Shown: one piece after another, positions 12,661 to 26,228 of the stretch
Position numbering within the stretch: the first letter of the stretch is position 1
Layout: every line of letters starts with the position of its first letter
Assembly: GCA_016801845.1 (NCBI GenBank)
Contig: CM028915.1
Location: 6,914,501-6,978,500, forward strand
Length of the DNA stretch: 64,000 bases
DNA from: Polydactylus sextarius
Lineage: Eukaryota > Chordata > Actinopteri > Polynemidae
Direction of reading: 5' to 3'
Program-made: the position numbers and the translations under genes
The notes under the pieces: model-generated
The model's database searches: none
Seen by the model: the letters and a program-made list of their open reading frames with translations, nothing else
What the model was told of the DNA's origin: nothing

Positions 12661-15297
12661 TTAGATTGGCTGCATTTTAGCATACACCATATATATATAT
12701 TTAATTTATATATATTTTATTTTTTTTTTTACATTCTGCTTTGCTCCACCACATATCGCTGTCCAACCACGGACAAACCCAGGACATCCCCATTACGACG
12801 GACTGATAATTTATTTATTTATTTATTTATTTATTATAAACAGTCATTGTAATAATCACATTTGCAGCAGTTGTAGACTTCCATCACAAATCTGTCTTCT
12901 AGCCACGAGAAAACAGTTATTTAACCATGTGCATTAAACCCAGCAGGCACACATACACACACACACGCACACAGCATGAGAATGATTTAAGATGCTGGTT
13001 GCTCAGTGAGGTTAAAGGTCCACCTGTAGTTTTGTCATGAATAATAGTAAAATGGCTTGTGGAAATAATAAGGTTTGAAATATAATTCTGTTCTTCCACT
13101 GTTTCTTGATTAATGTGTTCACGTATTCATGCATGTATGCATTTCTGTGTCTGTGTGTATTTCTTGTTTCATCACCTCCACATCACAGCACAGACCTGCT
13201 GTTCCTCCAGGGGCCCTGAAACAGCCTCTCAGCTTCAGCAGCACCATCACAGGTCGCTCCACAGGACCTGCCCAGTGAGAAGTGAGATCATCGCGGCTGT
13301 GAAAGTCTCATTTCGAAAAGGTTTCTGGTTCCTTCTTCTCGCTCCCCTGGACACAGCCTTTGCCTTCACCTTTGGACCAGTCAACCATGGCCTCTGTTCC
13401 CTGCCTCATTTGCCGAATATAGTTTCTGCTTTGTCCAAGTGGTGGCAGGTGGGGGCGGGGAGGAGTTGTCAGGTCCAGCTATTCTCAGAGAGGAAGGAGC
13501 GTACCAGAGAAATACTATCACTGGGAGCATATGCACTCAAAAGGATGGGAGTCTTTCGGAGTCCTAGATTACATTTGCAAAGGTAATGAGACAGAACAAA
13601 AGCTGTCTAATATCAAGCTGTTCAAATGTATTCCTCATGTACTTAACACTGTTTTTTGCCCAGAGGCTGAGAACTGACAGTGATTATATTTTTCTTCTGC
13701 GTGAAACTAAATTGTGATATTTGTGAAGTAGCACTCAAACATTAAAAGAAATACACAAGTGAGATAACACAAACTTAGACAAAAAACTGTTGTAATATAC
13801 TTTCTAAAGGACATTCAGTCACATGCAGTGAAACATTGTGTGATTACAAAATCATTTGCTTATACTATATGTACAATAGATACATAGATATGTGCAGATA
13901 TTTTTAATATAATTTTGCTTGTATAGAAAAAACTGTTATTGTTCCTTTATAACATCAAAGTTCCAGTGACATCAATACACAGAAATAGGGACATTTTGCC
14001 CTCTCTTTGCTCTGCACCTCCTTCCGAGCAGCTGGCCAGGCACATGGGCATGGGAGCGTGGCATGAGGAATGACATGTGTAATGGGAAGTGGCGTGACAA
14101 TTAGGGTGCTTATGTGGTATTGGAGGTGGGCTGGGTGTGGAAGGGCAGCCAGGATCCCCTGCTGTACTAAAAACTGGCGTGATAGGTCCCTAAACACACA
14201 ACAAAATATCGAACACATCTCTTCCTTTGTGCCCCCACGGTTTCTTGGGGGAAACCACTGACAGGGGTTTTGAACAGCAAATGTAAATCAGTCAGCAGTT
14301 GAAAGTCTATTTAGTCTGTTTAGCTGAATATGTTGCATTTCATTGCTTTAAACATGTCAAATTTACTGTATAAATTAGTTTGTAGGAAAGAATCTGGACA
14401 TCAGGGACTAAATACAGTTCACAGTCTCATCATTGTGAGGCCCACTGCCAATTACATGCACATGGACTTACTGCCAAAAACGACAAGGCAGTGATGAATT
14501 ATGAGAATGATGATGAAATGGAGTGAGGAAAATCAACGCCTTATTAAAGTCAGAAAAAGCTGAGACTGAAATATCTAGGCATATATATATTTTTTCTCTC
14601 CTCAAAGGTATAACAGTTCATGGTGGCTCTTTGACCTCTGAAAAACCAGTTCTGCTTTCTCTGCTGCAAAGAATCCTGATCCTGGGAAGTGACAGCACCC
14701 TGACACCCTGTCACCTCCCCACTCTCTCTCCAAGGAGCTCCGTCATTGTATGTTTCTCATCGCTGAGCCTCCAGAGCTGACGAAAGAACAACTGGCACTG
14801 TCCTGTCTAGCGCCTCTGTCTGTTTGCTCTCCACCTCATATTCAGTAGCAGCCATGAGTAGTGTCATCGCTTGAGGTGATGTTTCTTGCATGGTTGTTAA
14901 AAGTTGGTATTGGTCAGATAGTGTGTTAAAAGTTTGTTTTCACATCAATAACTTTACTATTGCATCAGTTAAAGTATTTTCATGGTATTTCACAGCTTGA
15001 CTCACACTCTGACATTATGTATGCGCTCAGCTACGTATGTTTACTTTCATAAATTTTCAGCACAAATCATAACAGTGGTGTAAATGCCCATGAGGATCAA
15101 GATAATTAATTTTCAGCATGTTTCCAAAGCTACTAAGTTTGCCGCAGGATGAAAGATGATATGCTATTAAATATTTGTAAGCACATACACAAAGAGAAAC
15201 ACAAAAACAATGCAAGCGTGTGCACACGTGAGAGGAAGAAAGATGATAACCATGTGCTGATCCCGCATGTGTGTATAAACAAGTTATAGTGCACAAA

Positions 15298-15335
<38 letters not shown>

Positions 15336-18300
15336 AACAGTAACCACACCTCTCGCTTATATTCATTATTTAAATACATGCGTTTCTACATATTCAGCAT
15401 ATGAACAGCTACACAGCAGCACTGTTGAATAAAATATTCTTTAAACCTGTGTATCATATGGATGACGCTATTTGAATCAGTAAAAGTTACAAGTCTAAAA
15501 GTCTGTGCTAAACTACAGTCAAGGTATTTAATAAATCTTCATCCTGGAGTTAAGTTCAGTCATTTATCTCTGTTATCTAATTTAAAGTTTGAAATTAAAG
15601 GGTGATTTTACACATCAGTGTAATGTGGGAGCAAATGGAAGATGAGTGCATGGACTTTGATTTGTTGTAAGTCAAACTACAAGTCTAATGCTAAATCAGC
15701 TGAGTTCCCCACTGTTATGTGAGATTATTCACATTTCAAACCACGTGAAATTCAAGCACAAACATGTGTCAGCACATGCTAGCTGACAAGATCTTAATAT
15801 CTTCAGTATGTCCTTTTAAGTGAAGCAGCATGTGCAAAATATATAACCTGCTCAAAAAGGAAATGTAAGTGAGACTGAGAGCTATCAGTGAAGATTTGTT
15901 AAAATACAATCTAATGAAACTTTGTCCTGAGTGTGGTGAACTTGGTGTTGAGGTAAAGCTTAGATGTATTCTGAGGTAGTATTTTTTTTTTTTTTTCTGC
16001 AGGTTTTTTTTTTTTATCGCATTTAAATCTGTGTTAGAACTGTACAATATGGAGGCCATGCTGTTCTTTAGACAGCGGAGCAGAATGGGAGGCTACGGTA
16101 CAGAGGCCTCACTCTAGGGGTCTAGGGTTTTGGCAGCAGAATGTGTTTACATTGTAATTAGGACTTAATTGTCCTAATTAGAATCCCCAAACCCTGATTA
16201 CTCAAAGCCCTGCAACCTGCTGAGCCAAACGACTTGACTCCGTCAACCTAGACACCCTGCATAATGCTTGTTCCAAGAGCATGGTGTAATATTCATATAA
16301 TTTTCCAAAAGACTCTGATGACTATGAAGGGACTACTCAAAATTGCCCAGGGAGCACTGAGAAAAATGGATTTCCTGGAAATGTGTTTCTTGCCTTAGGC
16401 TGGGAATATGTTAAAGAAGGAAATTATATGCACAGGCCTGTATACAGAAGGGAGGCCTTTATCACAAACCGTATCCTACAGGACTCCTCTATTGATTTTT
16501 ATTGAGCAGATTTTATTAGATCAATTTTCATACCCTCACATCACATTTTCCTTTCTCCCCTTTCGACCTATGTTCGCTCTTTTTTTTCTCCATATTGGAC
16601 TTTTCCAAAATCAGTGTTATGGACATCTGTCCTGGCCGCCGTAGGGAGGATGGGATGGGGTGAGGTGGGGGGCAACAAGTGGAACATAAACACACCTGTC
16701 TCCCTCACCCTTTCTACTTGCCCTCATGGGGCTGCAAGGCAGAAGGCCCCGTCATCGGCCCATCTGAGCCCTGTAACCAGCACTGCCAAGCCCAGGTCCC
16801 AGTAGAGCACACTGGGCTGACACTCCAAATGGTGTGTGGGGAGACTGGGCAGGCTGGGCAGCCGGCTGGCTGCTGCTGCTGCTGCTGCTGCAGTGCTGCT
16901 GTGCTGGAGGGAAGCATGGAGCATGTCAAACCACCGCCAGTCTCTCCTGGGGCTCCGCATAGCTGGACGGGCCTGGTGCTCCCAGGCACCAGGGGATGAA
17001 TCGATCTATAGCCAAGTCATGAGAGGCCACCACACATCAATGAGAGTGAGGAAAGAGCAAAGCAGAATGTGCTCGATGCCTTTAAAGTATGATTTGTGAC
17101 ATTAAATATGTCAGACTATTTTTGTCTTAGAACTTCTGCGCACTGTCATATATACTTGTAAAAAAAAATATTAAGAATGTTTCAGCACAGACCTCCACTG
17201 GGTTATAGCTTGACAGAGGTCTGAAATGCTATTAATACATTGTTCTTAAAACCAGGTTTCCAGAGACTGTTCTTACAGTCGGCCTGTGGTCTTCTATGAT
17301 GCACCTGTTGATCACAGGTGAGCAAAAGTTCTGCTTCTTACAATTTTTGTCTCATCATTTTTACATTGTAGTAGCAAAAGTGTATGGGTATCATTTGGAA
17401 ACATCGGCCTCTGGTGTACTTATTTGATCAAAAGTGAACCATGTCCAGTTCTAACTGCCACACAGGCACTTAACCAATGCTGGAGCAGATATATTCACCA
17501 AGATATTCTCCAAGACCTCAGACCTTAGGTCAGTCGATACATTACTCATCATGATTCAAAGAGTAACACACAGACTGCAGAGGGGATAGTACTACCCCAT
17601 CTCTGTGACCTTTGACAGTCTGGTCATTAACCATTAACACACGTGGACTCAGGAAAGAGAGACAGCTAACGCTAGCAGGACTCCCACGGGTCCAACTCAA
17701 CACAGTCGCATAAAGGATCATCTGCCGGCAATCAGTGCTAACGTCAGTCAACCCACTCAATCACATTCACACAGGGCCACTACCTATATTACCATATACC
17801 ACATATACTATCATTCCGAGGTACATGACCAACACAAAGCAGGCATGTTGAAAAAAGGGACGAACTTCTCCCATATGTTATACGAGGCTAAAACATTCAC
17901 CAGTCAGTAGCACACCATGATACCCTGGCTGATAGTGCTTGTGTTAACCACCAAGATGCTAGCACATACAGCTGTACTATCATTACATTGTTGAGATGTG
18001 TCAGCTCACAACAGCCCTCTCAGAGATATTAACATATATCGTTGTCTCAGGTGAGTCTGAGTCCACTCTGAGCAGCTGCGTGAGAATGAAAACACTCTTT
18101 GTTGTTTAAAACTCTCGTCCGTTTTCATCTTCTTTTTCTTCTTCCTCTTCCAGAAACCAAATGAACTATAATAAAACATAGGGGCAGTCTCTCAGTGTGT
18201 GATCTGTGCTTAGCTCACACCACTCACTCACATCATTTAATGAACCAAGTCCTCTCACTAATGAGGCTAGCAAAGGACTCAAGGGTCAAGTTCTCTTTCA

Positions 18301-21300
18301 CACACACACTCTTGTCCCCACTTAGTCTCATTTTTAAAGCTCTCTATATTTTAAAAAAGGGAGGGGGGGCTGTGGCAAAATTTAAAGGCTCTTAGTTAAT
18401 TAGTGAGGAACGGTCAAAGTCTCTTCATTAACGTCTTAAGTTCATTAACCTTTGACGACACCAGGTGGAAAAGTGCCTCTTTCATATCACATCACTGTGG
18501 GAAACTGAACCTTTATGACCTCAGGAGACACCATCTGCTATTGTAGTGTAATCAAGGCTAAAACTGTCTGTTATATGTTAAGATAAATAAAGGTGCAGAG
18601 TGATTAGCTGAGTCATGTTTGAAGTTGTTGTTAAATGCAATAATAGCGCCATTCAGATATTATCAGCTAAATCATCACTCATATACTATTATGTTGCTTA
18701 GCAACTTGTTCAACAGCCATGTTGCTGGGGAGAATATTATGATTATTATTATTATGAATTATAAATTAACTCATGCTTCATGACTTGCCTAATAACAGAT
18801 GTAAACCTTGGCCTCTCTTGGCTTTTTGTCTGAAAATCTGACGCTGAGCAGCCTCACTGAGGCGCAGTGTGGAAGTGGAATCGGACAACCAATCAGCATT
18901 AGATGGATTCTGACAGGAGACTTTGACAGGGGAATGTCTTTGTAATTTTTAAGAAGATTATTTTGTGTATCAGGCAAATAAACAAAGCTGTTACCCTGCA
19001 GTGTGAGGTAGAAATTCAGATGATGAATCATGTATCTGTGCATCTGAAGGCATCTGTCACTGAAAGCCATACAAAATAAAAGAAAATAATGCCTACATGC
19101 TCGTATATACACACACACACACAATCACATTCTCCATCTCTGCAGGTGCTGTCATGGGCCCACTCTTCAGCCTCCCATCTTTTCCCCAGCTCTCCTCTCC
19201 TTCCTTTGTTCCCAGACTGCACACCGTCATGTCCAGGTCTCGCCTCTAGGGAGTTCAGCCTGGCAGGAGGCTTGTTTTCAGAGCTTTGCTCTTTTTTCCT
19301 TTCCTCTTCTTCTCCTTTCTCCTTCCTGGGTTTTTTCGTCTGTACCGGTGCTGGCTAATTACCGGCGCATTCTCCTCCTGCCAACAGCGTGCTGCTGCTG
19401 TCGAGCGCCTACCCGCCCCCCCACCATCACCACCACCACTATCACCTCCGCCTCCCCCACTTCTCTGTTTCTCTCTTTCTCCTCACTAGGATTGAGCAGA
19501 GGAAGGAGGTGGATGGGAGGGCCGTGGTACAGATGTGTATTAATGAAGCAGTGAAGGGCAGGGGGTGACTCACAGAGAGGCAGAGAGAGAGAGGGGGGGG
19601 AGAGGAGCGAGGGGCTATTTGCATGCAGAGACAACGAGATTCACCACTTCAACAATGCCTTTCTCTCTATCTATCCCCTTTCCTCTCTCTATCTCTGCTT
19701 CTCTCTCCCTCCACATCCTCTCCCTATCATCCTGCATTCTCTCACTTTTTAGCTCTCTGTCTCTCTCTCTCTCTCTCACTCTCTGCTCTACCTCCTTGCC
19801 TCTCTCCTTTGCTCTCCGGCTTGCTGCCACTGCTGATTTGAATAATTCAGCACAAGCCGGTATTCTCCAGGGCCCCATTGTCTGTGCACGGCAGGAGAAT
19901 GAGAAGGAGAGAGAGATAGGGAAAGGGAGGGAAAGGAGAGAGAGAGAGAGAGAGAGAGGAGTACAGGGCAGTGTGCATGTATGCGTGTGTCTGTGCGTGT
20001 GTGTAAACGGCAGGGGGAGGTGGGAGGTCCATCCTGCCTGCCTTCACCTAGCTGTGGCGTAAATCAGCACTAATGAGGTAGAGGAGGAATACCTAGGCCT
20101 GGTAACAGACTACAGAAGCCTTTGCCATGCAAGCGTACTCAGGCACACCAGGTAGACGCACATTTAGCAGTCCACACGCGTACAACACCTCCATAACCTT
20201 CACTGTTCTGCTGTGTTTCGGTTATTGACTTGTTGCTAACCCTCAGTCCCATGTGTGCTCAAGCCGTCGCATGTTCAATGTCATACAGGAGAGGGAATAT
20301 TGGCAAAGAGACCAATGGTCTCAACAAGCACAAGAAAAACAATCGGTGTTACTGATCAATAGCACCATTGTTGAGGTCGTGTGTTTGTAAGTGGTCAGCA
20401 AACGCTTAAAATCGTCAGCTCATTTGCATTAATTGCAGCAAATTCATCATGTAAAGTGAAACCGAGAAAAACCGAGACGACGCCCTCGCTACTGACTAAT
20501 TGCTGGCATAAAATGAAACACTTTCTCGCCTTTTTGCAGCTTGTCTCTTTAAATATTGTTAATTTCACACAGCAAAATGAATAGTGTATAAAATGGCTGC
20601 ATAATAGAGAAGTAATCTGAAAGCTTAATCTAAAAGATCTAAAAAGGAAAAAAAAAAGTTTCTGCGGGAATGTGTGTCTCCTCTCTGGAGGTTTTCTGAT
20701 GTAATACTTTTGTCGTAATGTTGTGACAATTTGTAGCTTTTACAGCTGCGAGAGGAAGAGGAAGAGTTGCACATTTAATTTAGAACAAAAGAAGAGATTT
20801 GTCTGCACAACACAGGCCATAATTTGACATTTCCACCCTTCCCTGAAATAGATCATCAGCGTCAGATTGAACCCTGAAACACCAGAGGCCAAACCCAAAC
20901 TGCTGAGTACAGAAGACACAACAGATGCTCTCTCGTTCTGTCTCTGTACTTTTTCTCTTTGACTCTTGCGCTTTATTTTGCATTGATCTTCACCTCACAT
21001 CTTACCTCCTGTCAGTCTAACCCTTACTCAGTCAGCTTTCCTTCTTTTACCATCCACCCACTGACACTGTTAAAGGGAGGAGATAGAGGGAAGGAGGTGG
21101 TGTGGGCAAAAAAAAAAAAAAAACTGTCCTGTCCATGGGAACTTCCCCAGACGACAGGCACAAACACAAAGACTGGACTCAGATCAGCTGAATGCGACAA
21201 AGCTCCAGAGACTGTAGTCTACACTGCAGCTTCTTCACGCCCTAGTGGTGATTTGTTCCCATAAGAAAATATGTCAGTAATAGCTACACCTTCATGAATA

Positions 21301-22340
21301 TGGACCAATGTGGAAGCTTTGTACTGTCTACACAGTGACTTCAGTCAAGTACCTCTCTCTTAGGAGATGACATACTAGCCTGTCAGATGTAGCGGTTTTA
21401 GTTTCTTAAAAAAAAGAAGAAGAAAAGAACATATTATGTCTAGACATCAAAGGAATGACGCAAATGTTGTGAAAGGGCTTTCTTTTGTAAGTCTTGTGAA
21501 CTTTCTGTCAGGCATGGGTAAAATGTGCATTTTAAAACATTTGGCAGTGTAGATTCAAAACTAAGTATTGCATATTATTTCTATCAGCGCGGCTTTAGTT
21601 CTATATTTGGCTCCTGTGGGTGAAGAACTCAATAAAATACAATGAGTATGGGGGAGGCGCCATCATGAGTTTTTTATATAGACGAACCGATTCCCTGGGT
21701 ACATTTTACAACTGCAATAATGTAATCTAGGAAACATTTATTGGGTTGTTTATCTGAAATAACAAGCCAACAATGTGTTAGATAGGCTCAATTAACCAGC
21801 AAATCACAAAACCAGTGAAATGTCTGTGTCTTCTCTTAATTTTCTCCTTTCTCAATTTTTGCTTCTTTGCTATTCTCCACCCACATCTAGTTAAGAAGTC
21901 TAAACCGTGAGGTGTTTTTAGGAATCAGGAAACGAGAGACTTAACATCTTATTAATAAGCTTCACGTGATTAATGAAGCCATGTGAGCATAATGGTCAAA
22001 TAATCCGCTTCAGGAATTTACTCAATGAATCAAACTCTATCCCTGGAATAATTTCATTCAATGAAAGGAAAGAGCAAGAGACTAACTTTTCACTGTTTGC
22101 ACTCTGGGCCGTCTCACTTTGTCTGCGCTCCCCCATCACTCGCCTTGCCAAAAGCATTGACTGGAAGAGGGAGGAATTCCTCCAGGCGAACTGCAAATTT
22201 GAGAGAAAGATTGAGTGAAATAAAAAAAAAAAAGGGGGAAAGAAAGGCCAAAACAGAGTAGGACAGAAGTATAATAAATGTAAATGATATTACAGCCTTA
22301 TGTGAAACCATGGTATGTGATACCATTAGCTGGTATCTGA
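12661..22340. other. Noncoding stretch with scattered simple repeats
   Basis: No exon with convincing borders. It holds a TTTA tract (about 12808-12836), a CA tract (15301-15333), seven CTG units (16870-16890), and pyrimidine/purine-rich DNA at 19565-19960. A 157-residue open frame at 13113-13586 (+) lacks a recognisable domain and is not called. Blocks around 16140-16250, 19330-19400 and 19810-19880 look like regulatory DNA in composition. Confidence 0.4.
16155..16180. promoter_or_regulatory. Palindromic pair of TAATTA homeodomain-type sites
   Basis: TAATTAGGAC and its exact reverse complement GTCCTAATTA are separated by TTAATT. The arms are 16155-16164 and 16171-16180. TAATTA is the core recognised by many paired-like and Antp-class homeodomains, and palindromic spacing suits dimers. 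Regulatory activity is inferred. Confidence 0.45.
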
Positions 22341-22357
22341 GATTGGCTTTATTTTGA

Positions 22358-22386
22358 TGATGACTGAATTTTTAATTCAGTCATCA
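22358..22386. repeat. Perfect 13-bp hairpin with TTT loop
   Basis: TGATGACTGAATT (22358-22370), then TTT, then AATTCAGTCATCA (22374-22386), an exact inverted repeat. It lies about 25 bases before the large GAAA microsatellite. Confidence 0.85.
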
Positions 22387-22410
22387 CCCTGGTCATGAGG
22401 GAGTCATGTA

Positions 22411-22452
22411 GAAAGTAAGTAAGTAAGTAAGAAAGAAAGAAAGAAAGAAATT

Positions 22453-22512
<60 letters not shown>

Positions 22513-22532
22513 CAGAAAGAAAGAAAGAAAAA
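22411..22532 (+). repeat. AAGT/GAAA tetranucleotide microsatellite
   Basis: A short AAGT run passes into about 100 bases of GAAA units with few interruptions (ATTA near 22450, GACA near 22510). It is an uninterrupted purine strand. A GGA trinucleotide run follows at about 22603-22626. Confidence 0.9.
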
Positions 22533-22782
22533 GATATTCAACATCTGTTATGCAGCTGGGAGTGTTTCTAAGGGTCGCCAGGAGAAAAAGGAATTAAACA
22601 CAAGGAGGAGGAGGAGGAGGAGGAGGTGCTCAGCGAAGGCTGGGAGAGAAGAGAAACACGGGATCCAAAATGGCTGGATTGGATTAAAATGGCAGTAGTA
22701 AAAGAGCACCTTTTCTTATTTACACAGTCAGATTAGTGTGGTTGAACTTACCTGTCATACAGGACTGATCTGTCTGCCATGG

Positions 22783-22852
22783 TTAACTGTAGATGTCAGC
22801 ATGCAAACTCGATATGTAAGAAGACTTTGCATGCTGACCTTTAGAGTAAAAT
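22783..22852. ncRNA. Candidate miRNA-precursor-like hairpin
   Basis: GTCAGCATGCAAA (22795-22807) pairs perfectly with TTTGCATGCTGAC (22826-22838) across an 18-base loop. The stem then continues outward for about 12 more positions with only three mismatches (94/39, 89/44 and 85/48, last two digits). The whole is a stem of roughly 22 paired bases and about 70 nt, the size of a pre-miRNA. I do not recognise a known miRNA in either arm. The arms also contain ATGCAAA and TTTGCAT, which are POU/octamer-type half sites, so a paired protein-binding site is an equal alternative. Strand is undetermined. Confidence 0.3.
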
Positions 22853-23053
22853 CTCTTCTTTCCAGTTCAGGTGAGTTAATTTGCGCCCTGAGTAAAGTTT
22901 CATCTAGTAGGTAGTAAATTTACAGCATGTAATGGCGCAGGTTCATGAAAACAGTGATCTGTAGTTGCTGAATGCAAATTCAAAGTTCTCATCCTTTCCT
23001 CAATAACAGCTTCTCAACAGCTGCAAAGTGGCAGTAAAAACAAAAAAAGGGGG

Positions 23054-23099
<46 letters not shown>

Positions 23100-25430
23100 T
23101 GTGGCAGAGTGGGAACACAGCCCCAAGCTTGGCCAAGCTATGTCACTCCTACAGGCCCTGACAGTAATCAGGAGGAGAAGTGAGTGCTGAGGAAGTGTCA
23201 ACAGAAACAAACCCTGTGCTTCATTTAGGCCAGATTGAACTGATAGCTCATTGCCAGTGACATAATTTAGATGAATGGTGGGTGCAATCCATCAGAAGAG
23301 TATCGCTGGTGAGGGTGTGAGTATGGGGAAGAGGAGGGGTGCGACCCTCTCTGTGCCTGGCTGCCAGTCGGGATCCCATTACCTTACACCTGTTAACAAC
23401 ACCAATCCCCTTGTATAAACAGTAAAGTGATCCTTTTATCGAAGGCAGAGGGACGGAAAGAGACAGACGGAGAGAACGAGACAGAGAGAGAATGTGGAGA
23501 ATGTGAGAGCAAAGAGGCGAGAGGACAGATGAAGCCGAGGAATAAAGAAATGTTTTCTTGTTTGGTTTTAGAGAGACTAGCACCTCTGGACATGATGGAT
23601 GAACCTTGGGTCTGGAGAGACAAGTCTTGGACAGATGGTTCAGCGACACACTCCAGTTTCCAACACAGCTGTCTCCAGTCTAAAGCAAGAGGGACATCTA
23701 GTGGTAGAGACTGTAACTACATGTTCCTCCAAGCAGAACTGCTGGAAAATTTAGGCCTAAAATCTCAAGCTAATGTTTTAAATGTCACGTTCACAAACAG
23801 CCATCTCTTAACTTTAAAATATCATTAATTTAGCTGATTAGCATGCAATCAAAACTGGATTGGAAAACATCTTTGTCACTTTTAAATGTTGAGCAAATAC
23901 AGACAAGTCATTATCATTTAGATTTAAATAATTTAAAATTGATTATTATCAATAAAACTTTAATATGTTGTGTGACAGCTCCTTCAAAATCGGAATCTGA
24001 GCTACATAAAACTGGGCGTGCTGCTTGTACCTTAAATTGCAGTTGTTGTCCAAAGAGGGAAGTGTATGTCATTTTCTTTGGCTGCGACACTTGTGACGTA
24101 TCAAACTCAAAGTCTTAACACATTAATTTAATCAAAGGAAGCTGATGAGAAGCATCACATTTACAAACAATCAGCACTAATCTGAATTTTCAACATCTTC
24201 AGTAATTATATTTTGTTTTGTTTTTTCTTATAATAGCAAAAGAGGTTGTTTTTTTCATGATGTAATATCATACCAGCCAATCACATTTTTCACAACAGCG
24301 TATATGCTCTGTTTTAGATGACCACTCAGCCATGAAACATATTGTTATTCAGTGGGATATAGAGGATGATTCTTCCAGCAAGCAAGTGGCAATTATCTGC
24401 CCCTGAAGTGCAATTTTTCTGTTCTTTTTTCCCCTTTTTGGGGAGGATGGCGGGGTGAAAGAGGGGGGCACTAATATCCCTCGATGAATGGTTTGTGCAG
24501 GAAACTGAAAAGAACAACTATTGGGTAAAAGCTATTGCGTCAAGCAGTAGGCTAATTGCCCTTCTTCAGACAGTGAAAATAATAGGCCAAAAATCAAAAG
24601 GTGTCCAAAATTTGACTAAATTACCCTCCTATAGCTGGAGAGAAGGTTTATATTCATCACTGAACAATAATAAGAGTCAGAAAAGCACAGAGCTTTAACT
24701 GTTTGATAGCTTTAGGGGCCCAGAGTATCTGCATGCTTTTGTCATTATTGTTCAGTTTTCACTGTCAACTTGATTTATTTTGGAGGAAGCAAATAAGGCT
24801 GTTTTCATGGCAGATGGCTGTTTTTCAGGGAGATCTCTTCAGCTGTGCTTTCACTATAGCTTTCTACTGACTTAACACAGGTGAGGACAGCTGCAACAGC
24901 ACATAAAAGCTTTGAGACAGAGGTGCAGACAGAGTCCCGCTCTGGCCTCTGCTTTTCACAAATGGCAGTGTCTTTGTCTTTCCATCTGTTGAACTGATCC
25001 TGTTGTGAAATATTGTTTCTTTATTGAATGTGTTCTGTTTTGGAATACATTTTCGGACACAAAGCCTCAGATTGCGTTGCACAAGCTGCATATACATCTG
25101 GAAGAAATTGCCAAAAATTTTAACAATTAAGAATCTGTAGGCTACAAAACACTTTTTGGACAGTAATGACTTGGGCGTGAAACAATAATATCAACACCAC
25201 ATTCAAATGTCACAGTTATATATGATGATACCAGAAGATAGATAGCTTATTTCAAAAGTATGCTGGAGACAGATAGCTTTCACTGCTACACCTGTAAGCT
25301 CTTTGATTTACACAAAAAATTGACTGATACAAAATGACAAATTGTGTTTTTATGTAAGGATACTAACAATGTGAATCAATAATAATAGGCGTAAACTTCA
25401 GATGTCTTATCCAGGTTAGTTTATTCTGCT
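22853..25430. other. Noncoding stretch
   Basis: No supported gene. It contains a CA tract at 23055-23097. An open frame on the plus strand at 23427-23828 shows no recognisable domain. Confidence 0.4.
23055..23097 (+). repeat. CA microsatellite
   Basis: About 21 uninterrupted CA units. Confidence 0.95.
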
Positions 25431-25435
25431 TGCTT

Positions 25436-25500
25436 GCACTCTTTGAGTTAAGCTAAGCTAACTAGCCGCTGCCTGTCGCTTTATTACGTCTTAGACAAAG
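25436..25500 (+). repeat. Teleost AGCTAAGCTAAC-type interspersed repeat, copy 1
   Basis: The words TTAAGCTAAGCTAACTAG followed by CCGCTGCCTGTCGCTTTAT match, from memory, the core of a very common fish interspersed repeat (CTTTATGCTAAGCTAAGCTAAC...GCTGGCTGTAGCTT). A second copy in the same orientation lies at about 39090-39200. Full limits not determined. Confidence 0.5.
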
Positions 25501-26169
25501 GCCTTAATGAGAGAACAACAGTAGCTTCCACAAGTCTGGAAGATTCAGTAGTTCTTCAACTAAATATCATGTTCATTAGTAAAGCCATCAGAGATGTTGA
25601 ATGCTATTATACAATGTGTGTAATGGTCTATTAGTGCCGGGTACAAACCTGTGGGATCTATAAAAGTGTTGAACTGTGTGAACCTGTAACCTGTGTAGAA
25701 ACTAATTCACGAATGTTTTAGATTCTAAATGAAGTATTCCGTGTTTCTGCTGAGTTAATGACCGTGCAGCTAATTCCCTCCATTTCCATCTCATCTGTCC
25801 ACAGTGTAACTTATCAATGAATTTTGTGTAAATTGCAGTGTGTGGGCGCACAAGTGATGCAGCCCAACTAACGTTCATCCTCAGACAAGTTTCTCCCGTC
25901 CTCCTCCTCCTCCTGCTCCCGTGACTTCCTCCCCTCTTTCCCTCTCCTTTCACTCTCATATTGTGTCTCTAACGAGTCACGTCCATCCAGCAATTATTAT
26001 GAAATTAAAGCTATTTTCCATGGCCGATGTTTGCCCCGGTAATAACCACACCGAGATAGGCCTCATTCATTTAGCATTTTAGTTCAGCTCAATTCCTGTC
26101 GCATTAGCAAGAGGAGCAAAATCAGAGTGTCACTCAGATATTCTGCTTAATGGTTTAGCGATGGCCTGG

Positions 26170-26228
<59 letters not shown>

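Noticed and set aside
13113..13586. 157-codon plus-strand open frame
   Set aside because: No recognisable domain and no matching splice context. Length is within chance for a 64-kb window with GC-richer patches.
16679..16999. Open frames with poly-Cys, poly-Gln or poly-Ala runs
   Set aside because: The runs come from a seven-unit CTG repeat read in different frames. No frame shows a real protein context.
19565..20062. 165-codon plus-strand frame
   Set aside because: It is built almost entirely from CT/GA-rich low-complexity DNA.
23427..23828. Plus-strand frame with WVWRDKSWTDGSA, somewhat like a C-type lectin motif
   Set aside because: Only one short motif-like stretch. The expected later Trp, EPN and Cys positions of a lectin domain are missing and no splice borders fit.
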